Shown here in pieces: positions 25,846 to 34,299 of a stretch of 64,000 nucleotides of DNA; the stretch's first letter is position 1, and every line of letters begins with the position of its first letter. The notes below the pieces were generated by a model that was given only the letters and a program-made list of their open reading frames with translations, was not told the origin of the DNA and did no database searches. The position numbers and the translations under genes were made by a program. The DNA comes from Microbacterium caowuchunii (GTDB lineage Bacteria; Actinomycetota; Actinomycetes; Actinomycetales; Microbacteriaceae), in the NCBI RefSeq assembly GCF_008727755.1, contig NZ_CP044231.1, positions 992,001 through 1,056,000 of the forward strand, given 5' to 3'.

Positions 25846-26955
25846 ATGACCGTGAAAGCAGCCGTCGTCGACGCCGTGGGGGAGACCCTCGAGATCCGGG
25901 ACCTGGAACTGGACGACCCCCGTGCGGACGAGGTGCAGGTCCGCATGGTGGCCACCGGCGTGTGCCACACGGATGCGGTCGTCCAAGCGGGCTGGATCCC
26001 CACGACCTTCCCCGTGGTGCTCGGCCATGAAGGAGCCGGGGTCGTGGAGAAGGTGGGCCCGGGGGTCACAGATCTGCGGGCGGGCGACCACGTCGTGCTC
26101 AGCTTCGACAGCTGCGGACAGTGCCGGTCGTGTCTCAGCGGTCACCCCGCCTACTGTCTGGAGAGCTACCGCCACAATTTCGCGGGCGGACGGGCTGACG
26201 GCTCGACCTGCTTCACCGATGCTGCCGGTCGCCCGGTGAACTCGCACTTCTTCGGTCAGTCCGCGTTCGCCGAGCGGACCAACGTCGCGGTGCGGAGCGT
26301 CGTGAAGGTCCCCGAGGATATGCCGCTGGAGCTGCTCGCGCCGCTCGGATGCGGCGTGCAGACCGGCGCGGGCGCCGTGCTCAACGTCCTCCGCCCGCGA
26401 GCCGGCGGGAGCTTCGTGGTCTTCGGCGCGGGAGCGGTGGGATTCTCCGCGCTGCTGGCCGCCGTGTCGCAGCGGGTCGGCACCATCATCGCGGTGGACG
26501 TCGTGCCCGCCCGACTCGAGTTCGCCCGGGAGCTCGGCGCGACGCACACCGTCAACGGGGCCGAGGAGGATGCGCTGGCGCGGATCCTGGAGATCACCGG
26601 GGGTGGTGTGGAAACGGCGCTCGACACCACCGGCAACGCCCGCGTCTTCGCGCAGATGATCGACGCGCTCGCCGTCGGCGGGCACGCCGGGGCGCTGGGT
26701 GCGGCGGCGGCGGGTGCCGAGGGGGTCGTGGCGCTGCCGACGGCATTGTCCCGCGGCATCCGGATCACCTGGATCGTGGAGGGCGATGCCGTTCCTCAGC
26801 TGTTCATCCCGGAACTCATCGCGATGTACCGGGCCGGGGACTTCCCCTACGACCGGCTCATCAAGACGTATGACTTCGCCGACATCCGCACCGCCTTCAG
26901 CGACAGTGAGAAGGGCGAGACCCTCAAGCCCGTGGTGCTGTTCGGCGAGGGATGA
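25846..26955 (+). CDS. Zinc-dependent NAD(P) alcohol dehydrogenase
   Basis: 369-aa medium-chain alcohol dehydrogenase of the class III/aryl-alcohol type. The catalytic zinc site is GVCHTDAVVQ and GHEGAGVVEKVG; the structural zinc lobe is CGQCRSCLSGHPAYC; the Rossmann motif is VVFGAGAVGFSALLA. The third catalytic ligand is in APLGCGVQTGAGAV. The ATG at 25846 follows an AGGAAGAGGAG ribosome site. It stands alone, divergent from hrpA and convergent with the FHA-cluster protein. Substrate is probably an aromatic or medium-chain alcohol or aldehyde. Confidence 0.9.
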   Translation: MTVKAAVVDAVGETLEIRDLELDDPRADEVQVRMVATGVCHTDAVVQAGWIPTTFPVVLGHEGAGVVEKVGPGVTDLRAGDHVVLSFDSCGQCRSCLSGHPAYCLESYRHNFAGGRADGSTCFTDAAGRPVNSHFFGQSAFAERTNVAVRSVVKVPEDMPLELLAPLGCGVQTGAGAVLNVLRPRAGGSFVVFGAGAVGFSALLAAVSQRVGTIIAVDVVPARLEFARELGATHTVNGAEEDALARILEITGGGVETALDTTGNARVFAQMIDALAVGGHAGALGAAAAGAEGVVALPTALSRGIRITWIVEGDAVPQLFIPELIAMYRAGDFPYDRLIKTYDFADIRTAFSDSEKGETLKPVVLFGEG

Positions 26956-26970
26956 CGCACCTGCGCGGTC

Positions 26971-27765
26971 TCAGGCGCCGAGGAGCAGCGCCAGGCCGGT
27001 GAGCGCGCCGGCCATCACGATCACGGCGCCGCCGACGAGGAGCAGGAGCCGCGTGCGCAGTGCTCGACGCCGCTCCTGGCGGGCGGCGAGACCGCCGTCT
27101 CCGGTCACCGCCTGAGCGGGAGCGCCGACGGTGGCGGGCGGGGCCGTCGCGGCGACGGTGCGGATGCCGTACCGCCGCGTTCCCTGGTCTCCCGCGTCCG
27201 GAACGGCGAGGGCCTCCGGGGTGGAGACCACCGCGGGCTCCGCCCGTCGCCCGGCTCGCGGAGAGAGGGCGGTCCCTTCGTCCAGGACGCTCCGGCGGTC
27301 CCGGCGGCGCACCACCGGAGCACCCCCGCGGCGGCTGCCGAGTTCCGTGCGGTCTTCCCCGGCGACCGCCGGGGCGGAGCCACCGTCCTCGGCATCCCCG
27401 GCTGCGGCGGGCGCCGGCCGGCGGACGAGCAGGGTGGCATCGTCGGCTGGATCGGCTGGATCGGCCGGGACCGGGAGCGCGGCGGGCGGCACGAGCGGGC
27501 GGGTGACGATCCGGGTCGCGTCGTCGGTCTCGGGCCCGGCTGTCGTCGCGTCGGTGGGGTGCCGGTGCTCGGACAGCCTGGTCTCGTCGTCCACGGGCGT
27601 GGCACGCGCGGAGAGCCGGGTCTCGTCGTCCACGGGCGTGGCACGCGCGGAGAGCCGGGTGTCGTCGTCCAGGTCCCGGACGCGGCCGGTCAGTCGAGTG
27701 CTCTCGTCCTCCAGCGGACGGGCACGGCCGGTGATGCGGGTGCGGTCCTCGTCCTCGTCGCTCAT
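26971..27765 (-). CDS. Tail-anchored protein with repeated D/E-x-T-R-L/I motifs (candidate phospho-Thr scaffold)
   Basis: 264 aa, no known family recognised. The first 130 residues hold repeated short motifs: DRTRITGR, ESTRLTGR, DDTRLSAR, DETRLSAR, DETRLSEH, DATRIVTR, DATLLVRR, DRTELGSR. Each places a Thr after acidic residues and before Arg-Leu/Ile, resembling the acidic-T-x-hydrophobic context preferred by actinobacterial kinases and read by FHA domains. Two repeats are identical at DNA level (27581-27658). A disordered Pro/Ala-rich middle follows, then one membrane helix at the very C-terminus (LLLLVGGAVIVMAGALTGLA). ATG at 27765 overlaps the FHA gene stop (ATGA). Role as kinase substrate is inferred. 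Confidence 0.75.
   Translation of the reverse strand: MSDEDEDRTRITGRARPLEDESTRLTGRVRDLDDDTRLSARATPVDDETRLSARATPVDDETRLSEHRHPTDATTAGPETDDATRIVTRPLVPPAALPVPADPADPADDATLLVRRPAPAAAGDAEDGGSAPAVAGEDRTELGSRRGGAPVVRRRDRRSVLDEGTALSPRAGRRAEPAVVSTPEALAVPDAGDQGTRRYGIRTVAATAPPATVGAPAQAVTGDGGLAARQERRRALRTRLLLLVGGAVIVMAGALTGLALLLGA
27581..27658 (-). repeat. Tandem 39-bp repeat inside the Thr-motif gene
   Basis: The 39-base unit starting GTCTCGTCGTCCACGGGC occurs at 27581-27619 and identically at 27620-27658, with a partial third copy after it. It encodes 13 residues per copy, so copy-number change would add or remove one Thr-Arg-Leu motif without a frameshift. Confidence 0.9.
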
Positions 27766-28622
27766 TCGTCCCCCACGAATCGGATGCGGGCGCCGCCAGG
27801 GAGCTCGGCCGTCGCGCCCACGAGGACGTCGGCGGGGCGCTCCGCGACCAGGCGACGGGCGATGCCCCCCGCGTCCACCAGCGCGGTCCCGCCGGATGTC
27901 GCGAGGTCCTCGACCTGCACGCGGGCGCCGTCCGAGGAGATCCGGAGGTGGCTCCGGGAGATGTCGCGCGGCGCCTCCGCCAGCGGTACCAGCGTGGGCA
28001 GGCGACCCCCGTCGAGCCGCGCCGTGCGCGGGCCCCGTCCGACCAGGAGGGTCCCCTCGATCGGCACGCGTGCGCCATCCGGGAGGACGATCGCACGCGG
28101 GATGCGGGACGGCGGTGTCGTCCGTGCCGACGGCGCCGGCGCGGGCGCCACCGGGCGGGGGACGGCCGGGACCGTCCGCAGGACGACGCCGGATGCGGTC
28201 GTGGGGCCGGTGCGCACCGGGCGTTCCGGCGTCGTGCCGAGCGTGAGCATGCGCGGCTCCCGTCCGGGCGTCCCCGACCAGGCCCGCGTGACACCGGATG
28301 CGGCGACCTCGCGCCACGTGTGCGCGCCCGCCCCGTCCACGCGCCACACCCTCTTGCCGCCGTCCTCGAACCGCAGGGCGAACTCGCCCCGCAGGAACGC
28401 CGTCAGCTCGCCGTTCTCGAGCGCGACGACGGCGAAGTCCGGCACGGCGGCGATGCCGTCGGCGAGCAGCGCATCGAGGATCGTCGTGGGTGTCGCAGAG
28501 GCCCGGGCGACCGCCAGGACGCGCCGCGCCGCGGGCACCGGGTCCGCGCCGCCGACGAGCACGGCGAGACGGTCGGTGGCGAGGGCGGGGAGATCGCCGT
28601 CGAACCAGGTGCGCTCAGTCAC
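27762..28622 (-). CDS. FHA domain protein
   Basis: 286 aa. The C-terminal third is an FHA phospho-Thr-binding domain: GTLLVGRGPRTARL (conserved Gly-Arg), RDISRSHLRIS (S-x-x-H) and VEDLATSGGT (the usual N-G position is S-G here). The N-terminal 110 residues form a separate unrecognised domain (TERTWFDGDLPALATDRLAV through EFALRFEDGGKRVW), and a Pro/Ala/Thr linker joins them. GTG at 28622 overlaps the PP2C gene stop by 8 nt. It probably reads Thr phosphorylation written by the kinase of the same cluster, perhaps on the downstream Thr-motif protein. Confidence 0.88.
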   Translation of the reverse strand: MTERTWFDGDLPALATDRLAVLVGGADPVPAARRVLAVARASATPTTILDALLADGIAAVPDFAVVALENGELTAFLRGEFALRFEDGGKRVWRVDGAGAHTWREVAASGVTRAWSGTPGREPRMLTLGTTPERPVRTGPTTASGVVLRTVPAVPRPVAPAPAPSARTTPPSRIPRAIVLPDGARVPIEGTLLVGRGPRTARLDGGRLPTLVPLAEAPRDISRSHLRISSDGARVQVEDLATSGGTALVDAGGIARRLVAERPADVLVGATAELPGGARIRFVGDE

Positions 28623-29457
28623 GGCGTGCTCGCTGTCGGTCGGAGGTGCGGGTGTCCACGTCGATCGTATGCACGGTCGCCTCGGCACTCGTGGCGAACC
28701 CGCCGGTGACCTCGTCGGCACGCGGCGCGAGACCGCCCGAGCGCACGTCCACGACGACCGCGCTGATGTTGTCGCGGCCGCCCCGGGCGAGGGCCTGGTC
28801 GACGAGTCCGTGTGCGGTCTGCTGCGCGGAGCCGCCCAGGGAAAGGCCGGCACGCAGCGCCTCGTCGCTCAGATCGTTCGTGAGCCCGTCCGAGCAGATG
28901 AGCAGGCGCTCGCCCGTGATGATCGGCGCCAGCCAGTAGTCGGCGGAACTGGACGGATCGCCCACCGCGCGGGTGATGACGTTGCGGCCCGGATACGTGG
29001 ACATCTCCGCGCGGCTGATGCGTCCCTCGTCCACGAGCTCCTGGACGACCGAATGATCCACCGTGAGCTGGTCGAGAGCGCTCCCCACCAGGCGGTAGAC
29101 GCGGGAGTCGCCGATGTTCACGACGAGCCAGCTCGGCCGGCCCGCCTGGACCACCACGACGACCGCCGCGAGGGTCGATCCGGCTCCGCGCGTGCGCGAC
29201 CGGGCCAGCGCCCCGACCGCGGCGTGCGCCGCATCGACGGCCTCCACGACGTCCTCCGGGGAGAGGTCGTCCCTCCCCACGAGGGGGCGGAACGCCGCTA
29301 CGACGGCGGCGCTGGCGCGGTCTCCGGCCTCGTGTCCGCCCATGCCGTCGGCCACCAGGAACACCGGCTGCTCGGCCAGCACGGCATCCTCGTTGGTCTC
29401 CCGCACCCGACCGACATCGGTCCGCGCGCCCGCGACCAGCACGATCCGTTCCGTCAT
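28615..29457 (-). CDS. PP2C family Ser/Thr protein phosphatase
   Basis: 280-aa metal-dependent phosphatase. Motifs are GRVRETNEDAVL (metal-binding Asp), VADGMGGHEAGDRAS, NIGDSRVYRLV, LLICSDGLTNDLSDE and GGRDNISAVVVDV, all complete, so it should be active. Cytoplasmic, with no membrane helix, unlike the PstP type. ATG at 29457 overlaps the upstream stop (ATGA). It is the eraser paired with the Ser/Thr kinase at the head of this cluster and the FHA reader immediately downstream. Confidence 0.93.
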   Translation of the reverse strand: MTERIVLVAGARTDVGRVRETNEDAVLAEQPVFLVADGMGGHEAGDRASAAVVAAFRPLVGRDDLSPEDVVEAVDAAHAAVGALARSRTRGAGSTLAAVVVVVQAGRPSWLVVNIGDSRVYRLVGSALDQLTVDHSVVQELVDEGRISRAEMSTYPGRNVITRAVGDPSSSADYWLAPIITGERLLICSDGLTNDLSDEALRAGLSLGGSAQQTAHGLVDQALARGGRDNISAVVVDVRSGGLAPRADEVTGGFATSAEATVHTIDVDTRTSDRQRARRD

Positions 29458-31970
29458 GGTGAGCCCTTCCCCGTCCGGCCGGCGATCTCCCCGATACGGC
29501 GCAGGAAGGACCGCAGCGAGAGCCGTGCCTTCCATCGCGCCGCCCATCCCAGACCCTCGTCGAGGCGTGCCCGTTCGGCATCCACCAGCTCCCAGAAGCG
29601 CTCGCCCTCGGCGTCGGTGGGGGGTGCGGGGGCGAAGACGGCCCGATCGGCCAGCGCGGCGACGCGTCCGGCCTCGGAACCGGCCCCGCCGCCCAGGGCC
29701 TGCGCCGTCTCGGCGCGGGTCGCGGCGGCCGGGGGGAGACGGCCGTGATCCACGGCGGCGTCGACGTACTCGTCCCAGCCGCCCACGACGCGGTCCACGG
29801 GGTCACGGGAGCCGCGTCGTGCACGTCGGCGGAGCACCTTCGCCATCAGCACGGTCGCGGCGGGCACGAGGAGGACCACGACGATCAGCAGCAGGATGCC
29901 GGTGACGCGGAGCGTGGTCCACAGCCACGCCAGGTCCGCGGGGGTCTCCGGGGTCTCCTCGTCCTGCGGCGCGGAGTCGGCGGGATCCGCCTCGGGCGGC
30001 AGCACGATCTCGGCCTGCTCGGGCTCCACCTCGGTCGGGTTCTGCGGGTCGCGACGCTGCTGCACGTCCGGCGACAGCGCGACGGAGTGCTGGGGGGTCG
30101 TGTCGATCGCCGTCCACGAGCCGCCGGCATCCTGGACCTCGATCCACGCGGCCAGGTCGCCGCCGCGACAGACGCCGTCGTCGCAGGTGGGCAGATCCTC
30201 ATCCGCGCTCGTCAGACGCGCTCCGAGGACCACGCGGGCGGGGAAGCCCAGCTGATCGGCGATGAGCGCGGCGGCGACCGCGAACTGCTCGTCGTCACCG
30301 GCGGCCGCGACCAGCAGCGCGTCGTCGCTCCCGCCCACGTCGTTCTGCCGCTCGAGCAGTGCGGCGAAGAGCGCGCCGATGCGGTCGGTGGAGTGCCCGG
30401 CCCGGCTGGGCTCGAAGCTGTACTCGCCGAGCTCCTGCATCCACGCCGGGAGTTGCGCGTCCTCGATCGTCAGCGCGTGGCTCAGCAGTCCCCGGGCGCG
30501 CAGCCGGTCGATCAGTTCGGACAGGCCGGCGCCGCCGGTCGGCGCGTCCTGCGCCTCGATCCAGGCGAGCAGGCTCTCCGGCACGTGCGCGGGGTCCACG
30601 GCCGGTCCGTCCGCCGGCGGGGTCAGCGTGCCGGGGGCGCGGTCCGTGTCGTCGATCCGGCCGGCCTGCCGATAGGCGACGCCCGCCTCGAGCCCCGGCC
30701 GGGACAGCTCCACCCCGGTCGCGGTGTCCGCGTTGTAGAAGAACCCGTCCGAGAGCGCTGCGCGGGAGGCGCCGTCGAAATCGATGGACACGAGGTCCCC
30801 GACGGTCGGCACCCATATCCCGCGGTAGCCGCCGATCTCGATCCGGGCGGCCACGTCCTGCCCGCTCGTGCCGTCGAGGGTCGCCGGGACCCGGGTGAAG
30901 GCGGTGGCGCCCTCGCCGGTCCGGCCGGTCGGGTCGGTGGCGCGGACCACGCGCCCGTCGTAGAAGGGGAGAGCGGCCAGCCGGACCCGGTCCGCCGGCG
31001 CACCCTCGGTCGTCACGGTGAACAGCACCTCGTCGTACCGCTCGTCGGCGAACGAGGTGCGGTAGTCCGCGAGGGGGCTGAGGGTCTGCCGCACCTGGAG
31101 CTCGGGGTCGATCGCGGTGCGCAGCACGTCCCGCGTGCTGCCGGCCACCGCCCACGGGGCGATCACGAGGCCGGCGAGCAGCGCCACGACGAGCATCCCC
31201 GCGGACAGGGCGATCCGGGTGCCGAGCGTCCGGTTCGCGCGGGACGTCGCCCGGGTGGGGGTCATCCGGCGGGCCGCCCGGAGCGCCGCGCGCCGGGTGT
31301 GCACCGCTCGCCACACGTACCAGGCGAGGGCCACGAGCAGTGCGGCGAGACCGACGGCGGCCTCACCCGCACCGGCGAGCTCCCAGCCGCCGGCCCGCAC
31401 CGAGCCGGAGAGGGCGCTGGATCCGAACGCGATCCCGAACACCGTCAGGAGCAGGGCGACGGGTGCGGCCAGCGGCCAGATGCGCCGAGCGCGGAGCGCC
31501 AGCGAGTGGGCGAGCACACCGAGGATCAGGATCAGCAGGAGGATGGGGGCGAGCACGGCCTGGTAGATGCCCACCGGCAGTTCCAGCGTGAGCAGGTTCT
31601 TCCAGCCGGTCACGGGGGCCGTGACGACACCGGCGATCGCGCCGAGGACCGTCGCCGGGTCCGTGATCATGGTGGGAGCCGTGAGCGGGACGCCCGCCAC
31701 GAGGTAGACCCCGGCGGTGACGGCGGCCGTGAGCCACCAGCGCCAGCGCCGCACCAGGGCGATGAGGGCGATCGCGGTCGCCGCCGCGATGCCGACCGCG
31801 GCCACGAGGAGGAACCAGGGACTCTGCGAGATGGTCCAGGATGCGGCCGCACCCACCACGAGCAGGGCGTCCATGAACGCGACGTTGCCGATCGTCTCGG
31901 CGGCGTCGAGCGACGGACGACCCGAACGGCGGCGGGCGCGCACGGCGGCTCGCGACTCGACCCCGTTCAC
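29454..31970 (-). CDS. TgpA-like membrane protein with a catalytically dead transglutaminase domain
   Basis: 838 aa. N-terminal half: about seven membrane helices (residues 34-275), then an extracellular region. A transglutaminase-fold segment at 555-625 reads GDDEQFAVAAALIADQLGF-PARVVLGA... then DLAAWIEVQ and IDTTP. Active members have Cys in YCEQFA and His in HAWVEV; here these are Asp560 and Ala607, while Asp623 remains. The protein is therefore probably a pseudoenzyme. A C-terminal membrane helix (about 685-710) precedes a cytoplasmic tail. GTG at 31970 overlaps the DUF58 stop. Proteins of this family sit with MoxR and DUF58 genes in many bacteria and act at the envelope. Confidence 0.9.
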   Translation of the reverse strand: MNGVESRAAVRARRRSGRPSLDAAETIGNVAFMDALLVVGAAASWTISQSPWFLLVAAVGIAAATAIALIALVRRWRWWLTAAVTAGVYLVAGVPLTAPTMITDPATVLGAIAGVVTAPVTGWKNLLTLELPVGIYQAVLAPILLLILILGVLAHSLALRARRIWPLAAPVALLLTVFGIAFGSSALSGSVRAGGWELAGAGEAAVGLAALLVALAWYVWRAVHTRRAALRAARRMTPTRATSRANRTLGTRIALSAGMLVVALLAGLVIAPWAVAGSTRDVLRTAIDPELQVRQTLSPLADYRTSFADERYDEVLFTVTTEGAPADRVRLAALPFYDGRVVRATDPTGRTGEGATAFTRVPATLDGTSGQDVAARIEIGGYRGIWVPTVGDLVSIDFDGASRAALSDGFFYNADTATGVELSRPGLEAGVAYRQAGRIDDTDRAPGTLTPPADGPAVDPAHVPESLLAWIEAQDAPTGGAGLSELIDRLRARGLLSHALTIEDAQLPAWMQELGEYSFEPSRAGHSTDRIGALFAALLERQNDVGGSDDALLVAAAGDDEQFAVAAALIADQLGFPARVVLGARLTSADEDLPTCDDGVCRGGDLAAWIEVQDAGGSWTAIDTTPQHSVALSPDVQQRRDPQNPTEVEPEQAEIVLPPEADPADSAPQDEETPETPADLAWLWTTLRVTGILLLIVVVLLVPAATVLMAKVLRRRARRGSRDPVDRVVGGWDEYVDAAVDHGRLPPAAATRAETAQALGGGAGSEAGRVAALADRAVFAPAPPTDAEGERFWELVDAERARLDEGLGWAARWKARLSLRSFLRRIGEIAGRTGKGSP

Positions 31971-33337
31971 GACTTCGCGCTCCGCGCCAGGATGTGCCGG
32001 AGGTCGTCCAGCAGACCGATCGTGACGACGGACGTCGCCCCGATCGTGCGGTAGCCCGGCTCCGCGGTGGGATCGCAGATCAGCGCCGCGACGCCGACGT
32101 CCGCGGGGAAGGCCAGGGCGGCGTGCTGCAGCATCCGCAGGGTCGGCGTGGAACCGCAGACGAGGAAGCCGATGGAGACGTCGGAGTGTCCCTCCACGGC
32201 CAGCCCGGCCACGTCCCCGAGCGGGCTGACCCGCTCCGTCTTGTCGAGTCCGGCGAGGTCGTCGAGCAGCGTCCGGGCGGTCACGGTCGCCAGCTCGCGC
32301 GACGTGCGCACCGAGCGCCGGGCGAACTCGGGCACCTCGCCGCCCACGACGACGGACACGTCGCGGCCGTCCCGGATGCCACGGACGCCGAGGGATGCGG
32401 CGGCGCTCACGGCGAGTTCGAACTCCTCGTCGTTCGCGTACTCCTCCGTGCCGCTGGCGAGCACGATCACCATGCGCGAGCGCCGCGTCTCCTCGTACTG
32501 GCGCACCATGAGCGTGCCGGTCTTCGCGGTGGACTTCCAGTGGATGTGCCGCTGCGAATCGCCGGGGGAGTACTCCCGGATGGCGTGGAAGGAGATGTCC
32601 GAGTCGACGACCTGGGACGAGGGATTGCCTTCGAGGTCCTTCACGAACCCGGTGGCGGTGCTCGGGATGGACGTGGTCACCGGGTGCACGTACAGCGTGT
32701 GCACGTCCTCCCAGGTGACCTCGCGCCGCAGGATGCCCAGCGGGTCTCCGCGTACGGAGCGGGCCGGGCCCACCTCGAGGACGCCGCGACGCAGGGCGGG
32801 GACGGACAGATCCTCGTCGAACACGCCCCCCTTGCGCAGGACCGGCACGGGCACGTCGATGAGCCCCGCCCCGATCGGGATGTCCACCCGACCCGGCAGT
32901 GCGACGCCCGAGCCGACGTTCTCCACGCGCAGGTGCGCGGCCACCTCGGTGCCGGCGACCACGCGGTCGCGGGCGAGGGCGAGGGAGACGTCGTAGGCGC
33001 GGGCGCTGAACAGGAAGGGCGCCGCGCACAGGAGCAGCACGGCCGCCACGACGCCGGCGAGGACGAACTCGATCCAGCCGAGCGGCAGGCCCGCACCGAG
33101 CCCGACGAGCGCCGCCCCGACGAGCAGCCAGCCAGCCGGCGTCACGGTACCGCGGACGGATGCGGCCGCGCGGCCGACGGATCGGCTCAGGCGACGCCAG
33201 AACCGGATGCCGCCGACGACGATGACGGTCGTCTGGCGGGACGTGTCGTAGCGCGTGCGGGTGCGCGTGCTCGTTCCCGACGTCGCCGTGGACGTCGAGC
33301 CGATCCGGGTGATGCGGGAGGGGCCGTCCCCGCTCAC
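31967..33337 (-). CDS. DUF58 domain protein
   Basis: 456 aa. Two adjacent membrane helices near residues 60-100 (GWLLVGAALVGLGAGLPLGW, VLAGVVAAVLLLCAAPFLF), then a beta domain and a vWA-like DUF58 core with the hallmark SFHAIREYSPGDSQRHIHWK followed by KTGTLMVRQYEE. The first 45 residues are Ser/Thr/Arg rich. GTG at 33337 overlaps the MoxR stop (GTGA). DUF58 proteins partner MoxR AAA+ ATPases, which are thought to remodel or insert partner proteins in the envelope. Confidence 0.92.
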   Translation of the reverse strand: MSGDGPSRITRIGSTSTATSGTSTRTRTRYDTSRQTTVIVVGGIRFWRRLSRSVGRAAASVRGTVTPAGWLLVGAALVGLGAGLPLGWIEFVLAGVVAAVLLLCAAPFLFSARAYDVSLALARDRVVAGTEVAAHLRVENVGSGVALPGRVDIPIGAGLIDVPVPVLRKGGVFDEDLSVPALRRGVLEVGPARSVRGDPLGILRREVTWEDVHTLYVHPVTTSIPSTATGFVKDLEGNPSSQVVDSDISFHAIREYSPGDSQRHIHWKSTAKTGTLMVRQYEETRRSRMVIVLASGTEEYANDEEFELAVSAAASLGVRGIRDGRDVSVVVGGEVPEFARRSVRTSRELATVTARTLLDDLAGLDKTERVSPLGDVAGLAVEGHSDVSIGFLVCGSTPTLRMLQHAALAFPADVGVAALICDPTAEPGYRTIGATSVVTIGLLDDLRHILARSAKS

Positions 33338-34299
33338 GCCGACTCGCGCTGGGTCGGGGGACTGACATCGAGCAGGACCTGCCCGATCACCGCACCGGGC
33401 GTGACGCCGTCGAACTCCGCCTCCGCGTCGAGGATCAACCGGTGCGCCAGCACGGGCTCGGCCAGCGCCTTCACGTCGTCCGGGGTCACGTAGCCGCGTC
33501 CGTGCGCGACGGCCCACGTCTTGGCCGCCCGGGTGAGGGCGAGCGCGCCGCGGACGCTCACGCCGAGCCGCACCTGCGCCGCCTGACGGGTCGCCTCGAC
33601 CACGCGGGCGATGTAGTCCAGGACGAGCGGGTTGAGGTAGACGTCCTGCGCGATCGCGGACATCGTCTCCACGGCCTCGGGCGTGATCACGGCCTCGACC
33701 TCGCGGCGCCCGTTGGCGCTGCCTTCGAGGATGCGCACCGTGGCCGCGTGGTCGGGGTACCCGAGTGAGGTCTTCATGAGGAAGCGGTCGAGCTGGGCCT
33801 CGGGCAGGCGGTAGGTGCCGGCCTGCTCCACCGGGTTCTGCGTCGCCACGACCAGGAAGGGGGTGGGCACGCGGCGGGAGATCCCGTCGACCGTGACCTG
33901 ACCCTCCTCCATCACCTCCAGCAGTGCGGACTGCGTCTTCGGGCTGGCACGGTTGATCTCGTCCGCGAGCACGATGTTCGCGAAGATCGGTCCGGAGTGG
34001 AACTCGAACTCCCCGCGCTTCTGGTCGTAGACGGTGATGCCGGTGACGTCGCCTGGGAGCAGGTCCGGAGTGAACTGGATGCGCGAGCTCGACCCCTGCA
34101 TGGTCTCGCCCATGGCGCGCGCGAGGGAGGTCTTGCCTGTCCCCGGGAAGTCCTCCAGGAGGAGGTGACCGCGGGAGACCAGGGCCGCGAAGGCGAGCTC
34201 GATCACGTGTCGCTTGCCCAGGACGACCTGCTCCACGTTCTCCACGAGCAGATCGAAGGTCTCCTGGAACCAGGTGGTCTGTTCCGGGGTCACGGTCAT
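33334..34299 (-). CDS. MoxR family AAA+ ATPase
   Basis: 321 aa, complete. Walker A is DFPGTGKTSLARAM, Walker B NIVLADEINRASPKTQSALL, sensor 1 VVATQNPVEQAGTYRLPEAQ, with the Arg finger region LDRFLMK. Cytoplasmic chaperone-type ATPase; family members work with DUF58/vWA proteins. The long upstream frame extension overlaps the giant gene and is rejected; ATG at 34299 overlaps that gene's stop (ATGA). Confidence 0.95.
   Translation of the reverse strand: MTVTPEQTTWFQETFDLLVENVEQVVLGKRHVIELAFAALVSRGHLLLEDFPGTGKTSLARAMGETMQGSSSRIQFTPDLLPGDVTGITVYDQKRGEFEFHSGPIFANIVLADEINRASPKTQSALLEVMEEGQVTVDGISRRVPTPFLVVATQNPVEQAGTYRLPEAQLDRFLMKTSLGYPDHAATVRILEGSANGRREVEAVITPEAVETMSAIAQDVYLNPLVLDYIARVVEATRQAAQVRLGVSVRGALALTRAAKTWAVAHGRGYVTPDDVKALAEPVLAHRLILDAEAEFDGVTPGAVIGQVLLDVSPPTQRESA

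Noticed and set aside
29454..33368. Single open frame of 1304 codons covering both the transglutaminase-like gene and an N-terminal extension
   Set aside because: The first 465 codons are a high-GC shadow of the DUF58 gene in another frame; the real start is the GTG at 31970 overlapping the DUF58 stop.
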